Shown: positions 1 to 9,129 of the stretch, piece by piece
Position numbering within the stretch: the first letter of the stretch is position 1
How the letters are laid out: each line of letters opens with the position of its first letter
NCBI RefSeq assembly: GCF_019655335.1
Contig: NZ_BPFD01000021.1
Span: 1-58,246, forward strand
Length of the DNA stretch: 58,246 bases
Direction of reading: 5' to 3'
Origin: Shewanella hafniensis
GTDB lineage: Bacteria; Pseudomonadota; Gammaproteobacteria; Enterobacterales; Shewanellaceae
Program-made: the position numbers and the translations under genes
The notes under the pieces: generated by a model
Seen by the model: only the letters and a program-made list of their open reading frames with translations
Told to the model about the DNA's origin: nothing
Database searches by the model: none

Positions 1-407
1 CCTGAGTAATCTTTATTCCTCACTCCAAATAATTGTATTTTACTTGAACAGTCTGCATTGCCTGAAAATAGCTCACCAGTCAAAAATGGAGTCGCATACT
101 GTCCTGATTGGGTTGAGATTGTCATTACTACTCGTTCTTCATTTGCCCACCAAAACTCCATGACTGACTCTTCTTCACCAAAAAAAAAGTTACAAACTAC
201 TTTTTGATTGCTTTTATTGATAATCGCTAATCTTTTATGATTTTTATACGGATAAGTCGCGGCTAAGAAATCACCTTTAGGAGATATTTTAATCGCATTA
301 AACATACTGTGCTTGGCGAGATCGTGTGCGTTTGTCGCGGCTGATGCATTAAGCCCACTTCCTAATATTAAACCAAGAAAAATCAGTATTTTTGTCATGT
401 TAGTCAT
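1..407 (-). CDS. secreted protein, N-terminal part only (possible S9 prolyl oligopeptidase family)
   Basis: An open frame runs from an ATG at 407 (minus strand) out of the window, about 135 codons. A GGAG Shine-Dalgarno sits six bases before this ATG; a second ATG three codons in (398) is an alternative. Residues 1-24 form a signal peptide with a hydrophobic core (ILIFLGLILGSGL) and a likely cleavage site after ASA. The remainder shows phrases such as ISPKGDFLAATY, followed by short beta-strand-like stretches, which resemble the first blades of the beta-propeller found in secreted S9 oligopeptidases. That assignment is an inference from style only: no catalytic domain lies inside the window. 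The gene is divergent from the TonB receptor gene. Confidence 0.55.
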   Translation of the reverse strand, partial: MTNMTKILIFLGLILGSGLNASAATNAHDLAKHSMFNAIKISPKGDFLAATYPYKNHKRLAIINKSNQKVVCNFFFGEEESVMEFWWANEERVVMTISTQSGQYATPFLTGELFSGNADCSSKIQLFGVRNKDYS

Positions 408-737
408 ATGGATCTCCATCGATAGAATCTATTTCTACTTACTTCGTTTGATAACTGGCAGTACTCTCGCGCAATTACATTGACAGACGAACAGAGCATT
501 ACTCATTAATCAGCTGTTTGAACTGTTACGTCTCAACAGCTTACTATAACTTCATTTGTTTTTTTTGCCTTAAAACACACTTAATGGCAACATATTTTAA
601 ACATTAAGTTCAAAATATTTACATGAGGTGGTCTTTGCTATACCTTACATATGATTGCAAGAAATATGCAATTTTCACATAAAATCATCCGTCTGGTAAC
701 ATTTTTACGTGTTATTAACAGCCGTTTTGGAGAATGT
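408..737. other. intergenic region between divergent genes
   Basis: About 330 bases of AT-rich DNA separate the minus-strand secreted protein from the TonB receptor. It must hold both promoters and a 5-prime leader. I found no convincing operator, hairpin terminator or small gene. An in-frame ATG at 651 would extend the receptor by 29 residues, but those residues look non-coding and precede a good signal peptide, so I treat them as leader. Confidence 0.4.
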
Positions 738-3515
738 ATGTATAAGACAACACTGCTTTGTAAAGCAATACAACTAGGCCTATTTACCGCTTCGATTTCT
801 ATTGCCAGCCACGCGTGGGCTGCAGAAGAAAAAGATGCTCAAACCAAAAATGAGAAAATTGAGCGTGTAGAGGTTACTGGTAGTCGAATTAATAGAACTG
901 ATTTAGAAAATGCTCAGCCCGTTGTTGTGTTAACCGCTGAAGATATGAAAAATGAGGGTTTTACAACGGCGTTCGATGCAATCCAAAGTATTTCTCAAAA
1001 TACAGGAACAGCACAGGGTAACGAGTGGGGGGCGCAAGGTGGTTTTACACCAAATGCTGATGTAATCAATTTACGTGGTTTTGGGCCTGGCTATACCCTT
1101 GTTCTTCTCAATGGTCGACGTATTGCTGAAAACCCTACGCCCTATAATGGGCAAAGTAATTTTGTGAATTTAAGTGGCATTCCATTTTCTGCGGTAGAGC
1201 GAATTGAAATTCTGACTCAAGGTGCATCAGCTATATACGGTTCAGATGCTGTTGCTGGTGTTGTAAACATTATTTTGAAAAAGGATATAGATTCAACAAC
1301 TGTGACTGCTATGTATGGTATTACACCAGAAGGTGGTGGTGCTCAAAATCGGTTTAGTCTTACCTCTGGCAGTACAGGGTCTGATTATTCAATTGGGGGA
1401 ACCATTGAGTATTATAAACAAGATCCGATTTACTCTCATGAGCGGGATTATATGGATTCTGTTGATGATAACCCTGCCGGTGCGACTCCTCTTTCTCGAG
1501 GGATTTTATTGCTTGATAATTTTACTGGTAAGTATAGAGATCCTGGCGAACAAGGATGTGTAGATTCTGGTTCTGGATATGAATATGCGGATCGTAATGG
1601 TTTTGGTAAGTATTGTGGTGTTGATACTACAGGTGACAATACGATTCGAAATGAACGTGAAACCTTAACCGGTTATTTGTTTGGTACATACGACATCAAC
1701 GATCATATGCAACTCTTTGCTGATACTATGTATTCAACAATAGATTCTGCAGTTTATGGTTCTCGTCACTTTTATAGTGAGAATTTGCTATTAAATACTC
1801 CTGATGGTTCTGGTAATTTCGGAGGAACCCGAGACTATGTATTGGCACAGAGGATTTTTAGTTTTGATGAGTTAGGCCAACGTAACACTCTATTTGATGA
1901 GCAGAGTTATAATGTCACTGTTGGTATTAAAGGTGATATTGATACAGCCTATAACTGGCAAGTGTATTACTCTGAGAGTCGTTATGATTACGAGAGTAGC
2001 CGAGATTGGATGAAGGAAGAAAAGGTCACCGAACTATTTCTAGGTGAAATAGATAATCCATATGGTCTTTATAATGGTGATGCTCCCGTAGGATTGTATG
2101 ACAAAATTACACCAGAGATTCGGGACCAGTTACTTGGAACACAAGTTATTTTAGCTGATTCGTATGCTAGAACTTTATCTGCTGAAATTAATGGTGATTT
2201 ATTCGAATTACCATCCGGTCCTATTGGATTTGCTGCTCTTATTGAATATAACAAGCAAGGCTATGATCTTAAACAGGATGACCGTACATTAAATACTGAA
2301 GGCAACGGATGGCAAGGCTTAACGGGTACGGAAGGTGGTGGCGATCGCAGTCGTTATGCTGCAGGTCTTGAGCTTCTGATCCCTGTGATTGAAGACTTAG
2401 ATCTTGGTGTTGCAGCCCGCTACGATCAGTATGACGATGGCACTACCGAAGTTGGTGGTCGTTTAACCCCATCAATTACTATGACATATAAAGCTATGGA
2501 TGAGTTAAAGTTCCGTGCAAACTGGGGGCAAAGCTTTAGAGCTCCAGATATGCACTATGTCTTTGCTGGTGATTCAGGCTACTTCACTACTGCGTATGAC
2601 TATATTGATTGTCGTGTAAACGATCACGATGATGACCCTAATTTTGTACCGAGTCCAAGTGCTTGTGAAACGACATCTTTAAAAGGTAATCGTTCTGGTA
2701 GTAAAACGTTAGAAGAAGAGAAGGGAACAAACTGGGGCGTGGGGGTAATTGCTGAACCAGTGAAAGATCTTAGCTTAACTTTTGATTATTATAATATCAG
2801 TTTGAAAGATATTATTTCTGATGAAAGCGAACAAGATATATTAGATCTTGAATATGATTGTAAATATGGGCGAAATGGTAAAGACCCGTCTAGCAGTGAA
2901 TGTACTAACAATGCAGCAAAAGTAGTTAGGGCTGCAGCGGGTGCTCCGAATGCTGGAGATATTGAAACTATTGTGGTTAATCCTGAAAACAAAGCACTCT
3001 ATGAACAGAGTGGTTTAGATGCTAAGTTATTTTATACTTTAGATACTGAGTATGGAGACTTTGGCGTTCAATTAGGATGGACTCATATTTTAAGTACAAA
3101 ATATCAAGTGGATTCTGCATCTTCTATTCAAGAGTTGCGTGATGATAAAGATAATTATGAGCCTAGATCTAAAACTAACTTAGTCTTGACTTGGCAATAC
3201 CAAGACTGGTCCGTTGCTGTTCGTGGCGATAGAATTGGTGAAATTCCACTTTGGGAGCAACCTGCCGAAAACTACGATGATGAAACTGGCGATGTCATTA
3301 AAGTAGACCGTTTGAATCCTTACTACACGGTTAACATGAGTGTTGGCTATGATTTTACTGATAATTTGAAAGTATTAATTAGTGGTGAGAATATTTTCAA
3401 TCAACGCCCTGAAGTAGATGTTACCCATGATGAATGGCCATTCTTTAACAGCTTCTCGTACCCTGGTGCCGCGATTGGCTCTGCTTATCGTGCAGAAATA
3501 AGTTATAAATTCTAA
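738..3515 (+). CDS. TonB-dependent outer membrane receptor
   Basis: This 925-residue protein is a TonB-dependent outer membrane channel that would import a scarce nutrient using energy passed from TonB-ExbB-ExbD. The start at 738 is chosen because GGAG lies five bases upstream and the protein then opens with a classic signal peptide ending in AWA at residue 28. A TonB-box-like segment (VEVTGSRI) follows near residue 40, then the plug domain (about 50-170, with LRGFGPGYTLVLLNGRR and GSDAVAGVVNIILKK), then a long beta-barrel ending in the terminal phenylalanine typical of outer membrane proteins. The substrate cannot be told from sequence; the GSRI-RTD style of N-terminus is common in the large Shewanella/Xanthomonas receptor class. 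No transport or utilisation genes adjoin it. A strong hairpin terminator follows. Confidence 0.9.
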   Translation: MYKTTLLCKAIQLGLFTASISIASHAWAAEEKDAQTKNEKIERVEVTGSRINRTDLENAQPVVVLTAEDMKNEGFTTAFDAIQSISQNTGTAQGNEWGAQGGFTPNADVINLRGFGPGYTLVLLNGRRIAENPTPYNGQSNFVNLSGIPFSAVERIEILTQGASAIYGSDAVAGVVNIILKKDIDSTTVTAMYGITPEGGGAQNRFSLTSGSTGSDYSIGGTIEYYKQDPIYSHERDYMDSVDDNPAGATPLSRGILLLDNFTGKYRDPGEQGCVDSGSGYEYADRNGFGKYCGVDTTGDNTIRNERETLTGYLFGTYDINDHMQLFADTMYSTIDSAVYGSRHFYSENLLLNTPDGSGNFGGTRDYVLAQRIFSFDELGQRNTLFDEQSYNVTVGIKGDIDTAYNWQVYYSESRYDYESSRDWMKEEKVTELFLGEIDNPYGLYNGDAPVGLYDKITPEIRDQLLGTQVILADSYARTLSAEINGDLFELPSGPIGFAALIEYNKQGYDLKQDDRTLNTEGNGWQGLTGTEGGGDRSRYAAGLELLIPVIEDLDLGVAARYDQYDDGTTEVGGRLTPSITMTYKAMDELKFRANWGQSFRAPDMHYVFAGDSGYFTTAYDYIDCRVNDHDDDPNFVPSPSACETTSLKGNRSGSKTLEEEKGTNWGVGVIAEPVKDLSLTFDYYNISLKDIISDESEQDILDLEYDCKYGRNGKDPSSSECTNNAAKVVRAAAGAPNAGDIETIVVNPENKALYEQSGLDAKLFYTLDTEYGDFGVQLGWTHILSTKYQVDSASSIQELRDDKDNYEPRSKTNLVLTWQYQDWSVAVRGDRIGEIPLWEQPAENYDDETGDVIKVDRLNPYYTVNMSVGYDFTDNLKVLISGENIFNQRPEVDVTHDEWPFFNSFSYPGAAIGSAYRAEISYKF

Positions 3516-3520
3516 ACAAT

Positions 3521-3554
3521 AAAAAGTGATAGCACTTGTGCTATCACTTTTTTT
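3521..3554. terminator. bidirectional intrinsic terminator
   Basis: A 15-base perfect inverted repeat (3521-3535 with 3538-3552) has A and T runs on its two sides. It serves the TonB receptor on the plus strand and probably the convergent thioredoxin/DsbD-like gene on the minus strand. Confidence 0.85.
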
Positions 3555-3571
3555 AGAAGTATTTTTGTCTA

Positions 3572-5002
3572 TCAGCTTTTGGTCATGAGGTATTTTCGAC
3601 TTAGAACGATAATCGCTGTGGCAATGAGCGAGCCTAAAATCAATCCGAGTGCCAGGCTCACATTTTGCAGTGCTGTTGGGTCAATAACCAGTGCGATACC
3701 CATACCCAACATCATCACGCCTGACATAAGTTTCAGGGTTTGGCCTTCTTTTTCGGTTAACTTACGTTTGCCTAAGGTCGCACTGAAAACGATAACAATA
3801 ATCGCCAGCGGGATCACATACACAATGTTATATAAAACCAGATACATATAGCGTTCAATGTCTGGCAGATTGTGCATAGAGAGCACGCTGGTGTAGATCA
3901 TCGGGAAGCCTGCGGTGCAGAGCAGTTCATAGGCGTTGGCGAGGACTGCTAGTACGGTCGATCCAATAAGCAAGGCGCCTAAGCTACTCGAATTTGACAG
4001 TTTACCCATGCGCTTTATCAAACTCGTCCGATTTTCCGCCGACATCGACAGCGTCACCTCCCCCTTAGTAAAGAAGTAATCTTTGATGTTGATGACTCCA
4101 GCGATTAAGGCCAAACAACCCGCCGCTAAGATGATCATGCCGCCATCACTGCCTGCGCCCAACAGCTGGAAGATGTTCAGCCATGCCGTCATAAACAGGA
4201 AATAGATAAAGCCAGAGAAGAACACGAAAATCCCGCCGACGAGCAACATGCGGCTGCGACTCTTGGCATTAACCATGATCGACAATAAAAACAGTAAAAC
4301 GAAGAAGGCGCAGGGGTTAAAGGCATCCACGCCTGCGAGCACTAAGGTGAGCAGCGGCAAAGACATAGTCTCGGGAGTCACTACGCCTACTAAAGGTAAT
4401 TCAACGGGTTGAACTTCTGGCTCTGCAACGGACGCCTTTAAGTTGGAGGCATCACAGGTGCCTTCGCCAGTATCTGTACCACAAGTGCCAAAGAGCGGCG
4501 CATTGGTTTCTGTACTCGCGCTCGTACTGACAACGCCATTGGTGGGCATGTCCGCTTCGCTGAGTTGACCGCCAAGGGATAAATAACAATTCTTCAGTCG
4601 ATTAACGAGAAACTCGCCCGTGACCGCTTCGCTCGAATAGCCCACAATGGCCTTTTCACAACTGGCCATATAGGGTACAGAACGTGCTTCTGTATTAGTT
4701 TTTGCGGCGATATTTTGCCAAATATCCTGCACACCTGGTGCGGACACCATATGAGATTCAAGTTCTATCCAAGGGTATTTTTGCGGCAATGAATCGATGA
4801 AAGGATGGGCCTCTGCACAGTGTGGGCAAGTTTTAGACCAGAAGAAATACAGCTTAATTTTGAGTTCACCCTGACCATTTATATTATGCCACGTTCGATC
4901 CGCTGAGCTTGCTGGTGTTGTCTCGGCCCAGCTAGGGATTGAAAAGGCAAAGAGGAATAATAGCGAGCAAAACAGAGATAATTTCGATAGATATTTTGTC
5001 AT
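3572..5002 (-). CDS. thioredoxin-like / DsbD-beta-like fused membrane protein
   Basis: A 476-residue protein combining a periplasmic thioredoxin-like domain with a DsbD/CcdA-type membrane electron carrier. The ATG at 5002 is preceded by GGAGG; an upstream GTG four codons earlier overlaps that site and is rejected. Residues 1-26 are a signal peptide (SWA). The thioredoxin part carries CPHC at 59-62 and a likely cis-proline (SVP, 110). A linker with two further cysteines (174 and 183) leads to a membrane region from about 210, with the paired redox cysteines of DsbD-beta: FNPC (C231) and ELLCTAGFP (C362). The family relays electrons from the cytoplasm to periplasmic disulfides. The inverted order (thioredoxin first, no separate C-terminal gamma domain) differs from classical DsbD. 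The partner substrate is unknown. Confidence 0.75.
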   Translation of the reverse strand: MTKYLSKLSLFCSLLFLFAFSIPSWAETTPASSADRTWHNINGQGELKIKLYFFWSKTCPHCAEAHPFIDSLPQKYPWIELESHMVSAPGVQDIWQNIAAKTNTEARSVPYMASCEKAIVGYSSEAVTGEFLVNRLKNCYLSLGGQLSEADMPTNGVVSTSASTETNAPLFGTCGTDTGEGTCDASNLKASVAEPEVQPVELPLVGVVTPETMSLPLLTLVLAGVDAFNPCAFFVLLFLLSIMVNAKSRSRMLLVGGIFVFFSGFIYFLFMTAWLNIFQLLGAGSDGGMIILAAGCLALIAGVINIKDYFFTKGEVTLSMSAENRTSLIKRMGKLSNSSSLGALLIGSTVLAVLANAYELLCTAGFPMIYTSVLSMHNLPDIERYMYLVLYNIVYVIPLAIIVIVFSATLGKRKLTEKEGQTLKLMSGVMMLGMGIALVIDPTALQNVSLALGLILGSLIATAIIVLSRKYLMTKS

Positions 5003-5210
5003 AGCGCCTCCCACAGAGAGTGGGTTTAAGTATCGTCAAACGGTTCGATTATCTCTTACTCTACTTAAATCAATCATTTTGATTAAATTAGATATTAAGA
5101 AGTGTTAGTTAACTCGCGAATAATAATTTTTTGGGAACTGAAACCAGTTTATCTCCCTGTGAAATGGGGTGATGCACACTCACTCTCAGCTTGAGTCGTT
5201 ATTGGCTAAT

Positions 5211-5235
5211 AAAGAATAAAGCACCCGAGGGTGCT
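5211..5235 (-). terminator. terminator of ohr
   Basis: A seven-base perfect stem (AGCACCC, loop GA, GGGTGCT) lies 40 bases past the ohr stop codon and, read on the minus strand, is followed by a T-rich tract. Confidence 0.7.
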
Positions 5236-5277
5236 CTATTTCTGACGTTATCAACAGGTGTCGATGATGGATTATGG

Positions 5278-5703
5278 TTAGCCTAGCGTTACGCCATTTA
5301 CGCTAAGTTTCACGTCGATATTATTGCGAGTGGCGTTAGAGTACGGACAAACTTGATGCGCGTGACGTACTAGCGCTTCTGCGGCTTCTTGCGGTAAATC
5401 TAAGCTGACTTCTAAGGCAACCGCTAATGCAAAACCGCCGGTATCATTGGCAGCTATGCCAACAACCGCACTGACTGGCGCTTGTGTAATATCCACTTTG
5501 CCGATTTTAGCGACATGCAAAACAGCGTTTGAGAAACAAGCTGCATAACCAGCGGCAAACAGTTGTTCTGGGTTAGTGGCAAGTCCGCTACCGCCCATGG
5601 CTTTTGGATAGGCTAACGCGACATCCAGTAAACCATCATCCGTGCTCACTTGACCTTGACGACCCGCTTTTGCTGTGGCGCGTGTTTCATAAAGTGTTTT
5701 CAT
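5278..5703 (-). CDS. ohr: organic hydroperoxide reductase Ohr
   Basis: This 141-residue protein is a full-length Ohr of the OsmC/Ohr family, a cytoplasmic thiol peroxidase that reduces organic and fatty-acid hydroperoxides, usually with lipoylated proteins as electron donors. Both catalytic cysteines are visible: one in AAGYAACFSNAV (about residue 60) and one in HQVCPYSNATRNN (about 124). The opening MKTLYETRATA and the segment GSGLATNPEQLFAAGYA are hallmarks that separate Ohr from OsmC. It is divergently transcribed from ohrR; the 138 bases between the two starts contain two similar palindromes suited to an OhrR operator, so peroxide-inducible expression is expected. Confidence 0.95.
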   Translation of the reverse strand: MKTLYETRATAKAGRQGQVSTDDGLLDVALAYPKAMGGSGLATNPEQLFAAGYAACFSNAVLHVAKIGKVDITQAPVSAVVGIAANDTGGFALAVALEVSLDLPQEAAEALVRHAHQVCPYSNATRNNIDVKLSVNGVTLG

Positions 5704-5742
5704 AATATTGACCTTTTAAGTTTAAGGATTAAGTAAATTGAT

Positions 5743-5762
5743 TTGAATTGCGCTCAATTCAA
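5743..5762. promoter_or_regulatory. candidate OhrR operator 1 (ohr-proximal)
   Basis: A perfect 8-base inverted repeat, TTGAATTG-CGCT-CAATTCAA, lies 40 bases upstream of the ohr start. Known OhrR sites are AT-rich palindromes with AATT cores in the ohr promoter. Binding is inferred. Confidence 0.6.
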
Positions 5763-5802
5763 TTGTGGTAAACTATAATTCGATCTTTGGTGTGAATGCA
5801 AG

Positions 5803-5820
5803 TATATTGTGCGCAATATA
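5803..5820. promoter_or_regulatory. candidate OhrR operator 2 (ohrR-proximal)
   Basis: A second palindrome, TATATTG-TGCG-CAATATA, shares the ATTG-N4-CAAT core and spacing with the ohr-proximal one. It lies just before the ATG I chose for ohrR, which suggests autorepression. A GTG at 5809 that could open a longer ohrR frame falls inside it and is therefore unlikely to be the start. Confidence 0.55.
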
Positions 5821-5841
5821 TTTAATTTGTCGGATCTTCCT

Positions 5842-6339
5842 ATGGCAACAACTCAACCCAACACCCGTGTTAATACTGTCGATATGGCCGAAAATACCAG
5901 CAAAGAGAATGCCTTATGTCTTGAGAATCAAGTGTGCTTCTCACTTTATAGTGCCGCAAATGCTATGGTGCGTGCCTATCGGCCTTTGTTGGACAAATTA
6001 GATCTAACTTATCCGCAGTACTTAGTCATGCTAGTGCTGTGGGAAGAGCAGGGCATTAGTGTCAAAACCTTAGGCGATAAACTTTTCCTCGATTCAGGCA
6101 CGTTAACGCCATTGCTGAAGCGACTAGAATCTAAAGGATTAGTGACTCGTGGTCGTAGCGAACAGGATGAGCGCGTGAGAGTGCTCGCCTTAACGCCAGC
6201 AGGGCTTGTCCTTAAAGCGCAGGCCAGTGAAATCCCCCATTTAATGCGTTGCAAAGTCGGCGGTGAGGCGAGCGAGTTAAAAGCCTTAAAGGCCATGTGC
6301 GATCAAGCACTTAAACAATTACATGCCAGTATTGATTAA
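5842..6339 (+). CDS. ohrR: MarR-family peroxide-sensing repressor OhrR
   Basis: A 165-residue MarR-family winged-helix regulator. The reactive N-terminal cysteine of OhrR is present in the conserved LCLENQVCFSLYSAANAMVR context, where the second cysteine in the Q-V-C-F position is the peroxide sensor. The following LTYPQYLVMLVLWE, LFLDSGTLTPLLKRLESKGLV and DERVRVLALT segments are the dimer helix, recognition helix and wing. Oxidation of the cysteine by organic hydroperoxides is known to release DNA and switch on ohr. The start is uncertain: ATG at 5842 and ATG at 5884 are both possible and neither has a strong ribosome site. Two palindromes in the shared promoter region fit its expected target. 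Confidence 0.9.
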   Translation: MATTQPNTRVNTVDMAENTSKENALCLENQVCFSLYSAANAMVRAYRPLLDKLDLTYPQYLVMLVLWEEQGISVKTLGDKLFLDSGTLTPLLKRLESKGLVTRGRSEQDERVRVLALTPAGLVLKAQASEIPHLMRCKVGGEASELKALKAMCDQALKQLHASID

Positions 6340-6472
6340 ACTCTTATCGTCGAGATTTGATCTAAGACTAACTTATTGACATATTAACGCTTATTAGCCG
6401 TTCGACTGAGCTTGATTGAATGTTTGAGGCTCAGTAGGTCGGTCGTCTATGGAAGGTTAGCGAGAGTGAGTT

Positions 6473-7648
6473 ATGGCCAGTTTCGATATAGCCATTATTG
6501 GCGGTGGGATCAGCGGTGTCGGCATTGCCCAATATGCGGCAGCGGCGGGCTATTCCACCTTGCTGATTGAAAAGGGGGAAATTGGCGGCCAAACCTCGGC
6601 TAATTCCAGCAAGCTTATCCACGGCGGCTTGCGTTATTTAGAAACCGGGCAAATCAATTTAGTCCGCAAGTCCTTGCTTGAACGGCGTCATTTACTCAAT
6701 CTTGCGCCCACTCTGGTTAAAGCTGTGCCTTTTTATATTCCCGTGTACGACAACAGTCAGCGCAGTCCTTGGACTATACGCGCAGGCTTAAGCATGTATG
6801 CACTGCTGAGTGAGTTTGATCCCTTGGGTCAGTTTGTATCTGTGCCTGCTGTGCATTGGCATCGTTTCAAAGGATTAAAACTCACGGGATTAAAAGCGGT
6901 ATTTCAGTATTGGGATGCGCAGACCGACGATAAATTGCTCACTCAAGCGGTGGCGCGCAGCGCGCAGGCACTGGGCGCTGAAGTGTATGCCGAGGCTGAA
7001 TTTCTTGAGCTGGAACATAAGCGCGAGGCTTGTGAGCTGAGTTTTAGCCACAGGGGCGAAATCCATAAAGCCGAGGCGAAGCTTGTGATTAATGCTGCAG
7101 GTCCTTGGGTGAATGCGGTTTTAAGCAAAGTCTTGCCCCCACTTGCGGGTGTTGAACTCGATTGGGTGCAAGGCGCCCATGTGCTACTGGATATTCCTGC
7201 GCCCGATGGCATCTTGTATTTAGAGTCTTGCTTCGATAAACGGGTCATATTTGTGATGCCTTGGTATGGACAAACCTTGGTTGGCACCACAGAAACTGAA
7301 CTGGCTTCTTTGGATACACCACCCCAAGCGACCGAATCTGAAATTAATTATCTGCTTGGAATTTATAAGCATTACTTCCCGCTAACGCCGGAGATTGATG
7401 AGCTTAAGGCGAAGATAACCCAAATCTTCTGCGGCATTCGGGTTTTACCTAAGCAAAATAGCCTAGCCTTTGAGCGGCCGCGGGATACCTTGATGAAAAC
7501 ATCAATTTCCCATCCGCGCATCCTCAGTTTATACGGCGGTAAGTTAACGACGTTTCGCAGTACCTCGGCAGAAGTACTTGAATGGATTGAAAAGACCCTC
7601 GGTAAGCGCGAGGTGATTGCCGATGTTGATAAACTCAGCTTGTCTTGA
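6473..7648 (+). CDS. FAD-dependent oxidoreductase, short GlpD-like (DAO family)
   Basis: This 391-residue flavoprotein has the Rossmann FAD motif GGGISG at residues 10-15 and the glycerol-3-phosphate dehydrogenase signature SSKLIHGGLRYLE, plus RDTLM and YGGKLTTFR near its end. Classical aerobic GlpD has about 500 residues, including a C-terminal helical DAO_C domain. That domain is absent here: the frame stops soon after the GGKLTTFR motif. It may therefore be a specialised or soluble relative, and the substrate (glycerol-3-phosphate or another 2-hydroxy/amino substrate) is uncertain. The frame is intact and codon use resembles that of its neighbours, so it does not look like a fresh truncation. 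No glycerol uptake genes (glpF, glpK) are nearby. Confidence 0.75.
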   Translation: MASFDIAIIGGGISGVGIAQYAAAAGYSTLLIEKGEIGGQTSANSSKLIHGGLRYLETGQINLVRKSLLERRHLLNLAPTLVKAVPFYIPVYDNSQRSPWTIRAGLSMYALLSEFDPLGQFVSVPAVHWHRFKGLKLTGLKAVFQYWDAQTDDKLLTQAVARSAQALGAEVYAEAEFLELEHKREACELSFSHRGEIHKAEAKLVINAAGPWVNAVLSKVLPPLAGVELDWVQGAHVLLDIPAPDGILYLESCFDKRVIFVMPWYGQTLVGTTETELASLDTPPQATESEINYLLGIYKHYFPLTPEIDELKAKITQIFCGIRVLPKQNSLAFERPRDTLMKTSISHPRILSLYGGKLTTFRSTSAEVLEWIEKTLGKREVIADVDKLSLS

Positions 7649-7757
7649 ATACATCTAAAATTGCGCCCTTGATACTGGTTTGAGCGTGTTTCGAGATGAT
7701 TTTTACCTGTAAAACCGCTACAGTGTGGCGCTTTTTTACTGATATCTAGGATCTGCC

Positions 7758-8930
7758 GTGAGTGCTGCTATTGTAAATACCATCAAGCAATGTGGTTATT
7801 TTAACCAAGGTCAGTGCCTTTCTTGCCGGCATATTCAGCAGCCTCTAGCGCAGCAAGTGGCGGTTAAAACCCAAACGTTACAGCAATTACTCGCGCCTTT
7901 TATTCCCGCAAATTCGGTTGAACTTTTTCTGCCTCCCATTACTGGTGACGACAGCGGTTTTCGTAATAAAGCCAAAATGGTAGTGCTTGGTGCCGCCCAT
8001 GAACCCGTATTGGGGATTATTAGCCCAAGTGGCGAGGCGGTGGATCTTTGCGACTGCTTGTTATATCCCGCTGATATGCAAGCCTTGTTGCACCGTTTAA
8101 CCCGCTTTGTGCAGCAGGCGGGGCTTCCTCCCTATCGGGTTGATAAAGCCAAGGGTGAGCTTAAGTTTATTCTGCTGACCCGCAGCCAAGTACGCGGCGA
8201 ATATCTGCTGCGTTTTGTGCTGCGATCCCATAATGGCATTGAACGCATCGAACGCGAATTACCTGCATTATTGGCGGAATATCCGCAAATAAAAGTCGTG
8301 TCAGTCAATATTCAACCGATTCATATGGCAATCCTTGAGGGCGATGAAGAGATTTTCTTAACAGAAAATACCCGTCTTGAAGAGCGTTTTAATCATGTGC
8401 CTTTATTCATTCGGCCCAAGAGCTTTTTCCAAACCAATCCGCAGGTGGCAGCAAAGCTGTATCAAACCGCCCGTGAGTGGGTTGCTGAGTTTTCTCCTCG
8501 CTCGTTATGGGATCTGTTCTGTGGCGTAGGCGGTTTCGGACTGCACTGCGCATCCAAAGACATTACCCTCACAGGGATTGAAATTGAAGCCGAGGCTATT
8601 GCCTGTGCGCAAATGTCTGCGCAAATGATGGGGCTTGAGAATGTGAGCTTTATGGCGCTCGATTCCACCGACTTTGCTAAGGGTAAAAGCGCTGCCGATA
8701 AGCCGGATTTGATTATAGTTAATCCGCCGAGGCGCGGTATTGGCGAGGCTTTATGCCAGTCATTAAGCGAGTTTGCCCCTAAGGCGATTCTCTATTCCAG
8801 CTGTAATCCCAAAACCTTAGCGAAAGATCTCGAGCATATTCAAGGTTATCACTTAACCAAGGTGCAGCTATTTGATTTATTTCCCCATACGGATCATTTT
8901 GAAGTCTTAGCTATGTTGGTGAAGGATTAG
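7758..8930 (+). CDS. rlmC: 23S rRNA (uracil(747)-C(5))-methyltransferase RlmC
   Basis: A 390-residue SAM-dependent RNA m5U methyltransferase of the TrmA/RlmC/RlmD class. It starts at a GTG with AGGA six bases upstream. The N-terminus carries the 4Fe-4S cysteines in [12 protein letters not shown] (residues 12-23) with a fourth in DLCDCLLYP. The C-terminal half has the SAM-binding [12 protein letters not shown], then NPPRRG and the nucleophilic cysteine in [13 protein letters not shown]. The short N-terminal region without a TRAM domain fits RlmC (formerly RumB) rather than RlmD. It stands alone between a flavoprotein and chrA, and a weak hairpin terminator follows. Confidence 0.92.
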   Translation: MSAAIVNTIKQCGYFNQGQCLSCRHIQQPLAQQVAVKTQTLQQLLAPFIPANSVELFLPPITGDDSGFRNKAKMVVLGAAHEPVLGIISPSGEAVDLCDCLLYPADMQALLHRLTRFVQQAGLPPYRVDKAKGELKFILLTRSQVRGEYLLRFVLRSHNGIERIERELPALLAEYPQIKVVSVNIQPIHMAILEGDEEIFLTENTRLEERFNHVPLFIRPKSFFQTNPQVAAKLYQTAREWVAEFSPRSLWDLFCGVGGFGLHCASKDITLTGIEIEAEAIACAQMSAQMMGLENVSFMALDSTDFAKGKSAADKPDLIIVNPPRRGIGEALCQSLSEFAPKAILYSSCNPKTLAKDLEHIQGYHLTKVQLFDLFPHTDHFEVLAMLVKD

Positions 8931-9007
8931 TTTTTAGCTCATCAATTTATCACTAAGCATTTGTACTTGTTCGTTTTACGATTATTGAAATCCGCTTAAA
9001 CTATCTT

Positions 9008-9032
9008 AAGGGCTCTGCTGTGTGGAGCCCTT
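9008..9032 (+). terminator. probable terminator of rlmC
   Basis: An eight-base stem (AAGGGCTC / GAGCCCTT, nine-base loop) lies about 80 bases after the rlmC stop. The T tract behind it is short and interrupted, so strength is uncertain. Confidence 0.55.
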
Positions 9033-9129
9033 GTTATGCTTTTATCTGCGTTGCACGCGTGAAACTTCATCATAATGTCTTTTTAGTGGCATAATCTTCA
9101 GCACTTTATGCATTGATGGACGGCGATTT

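Noticed and set aside
651..737. 29-residue extension of the TonB receptor
   Set aside because: It would bury the signal peptide; the ATG at 738 has GGAG and a standard leader.
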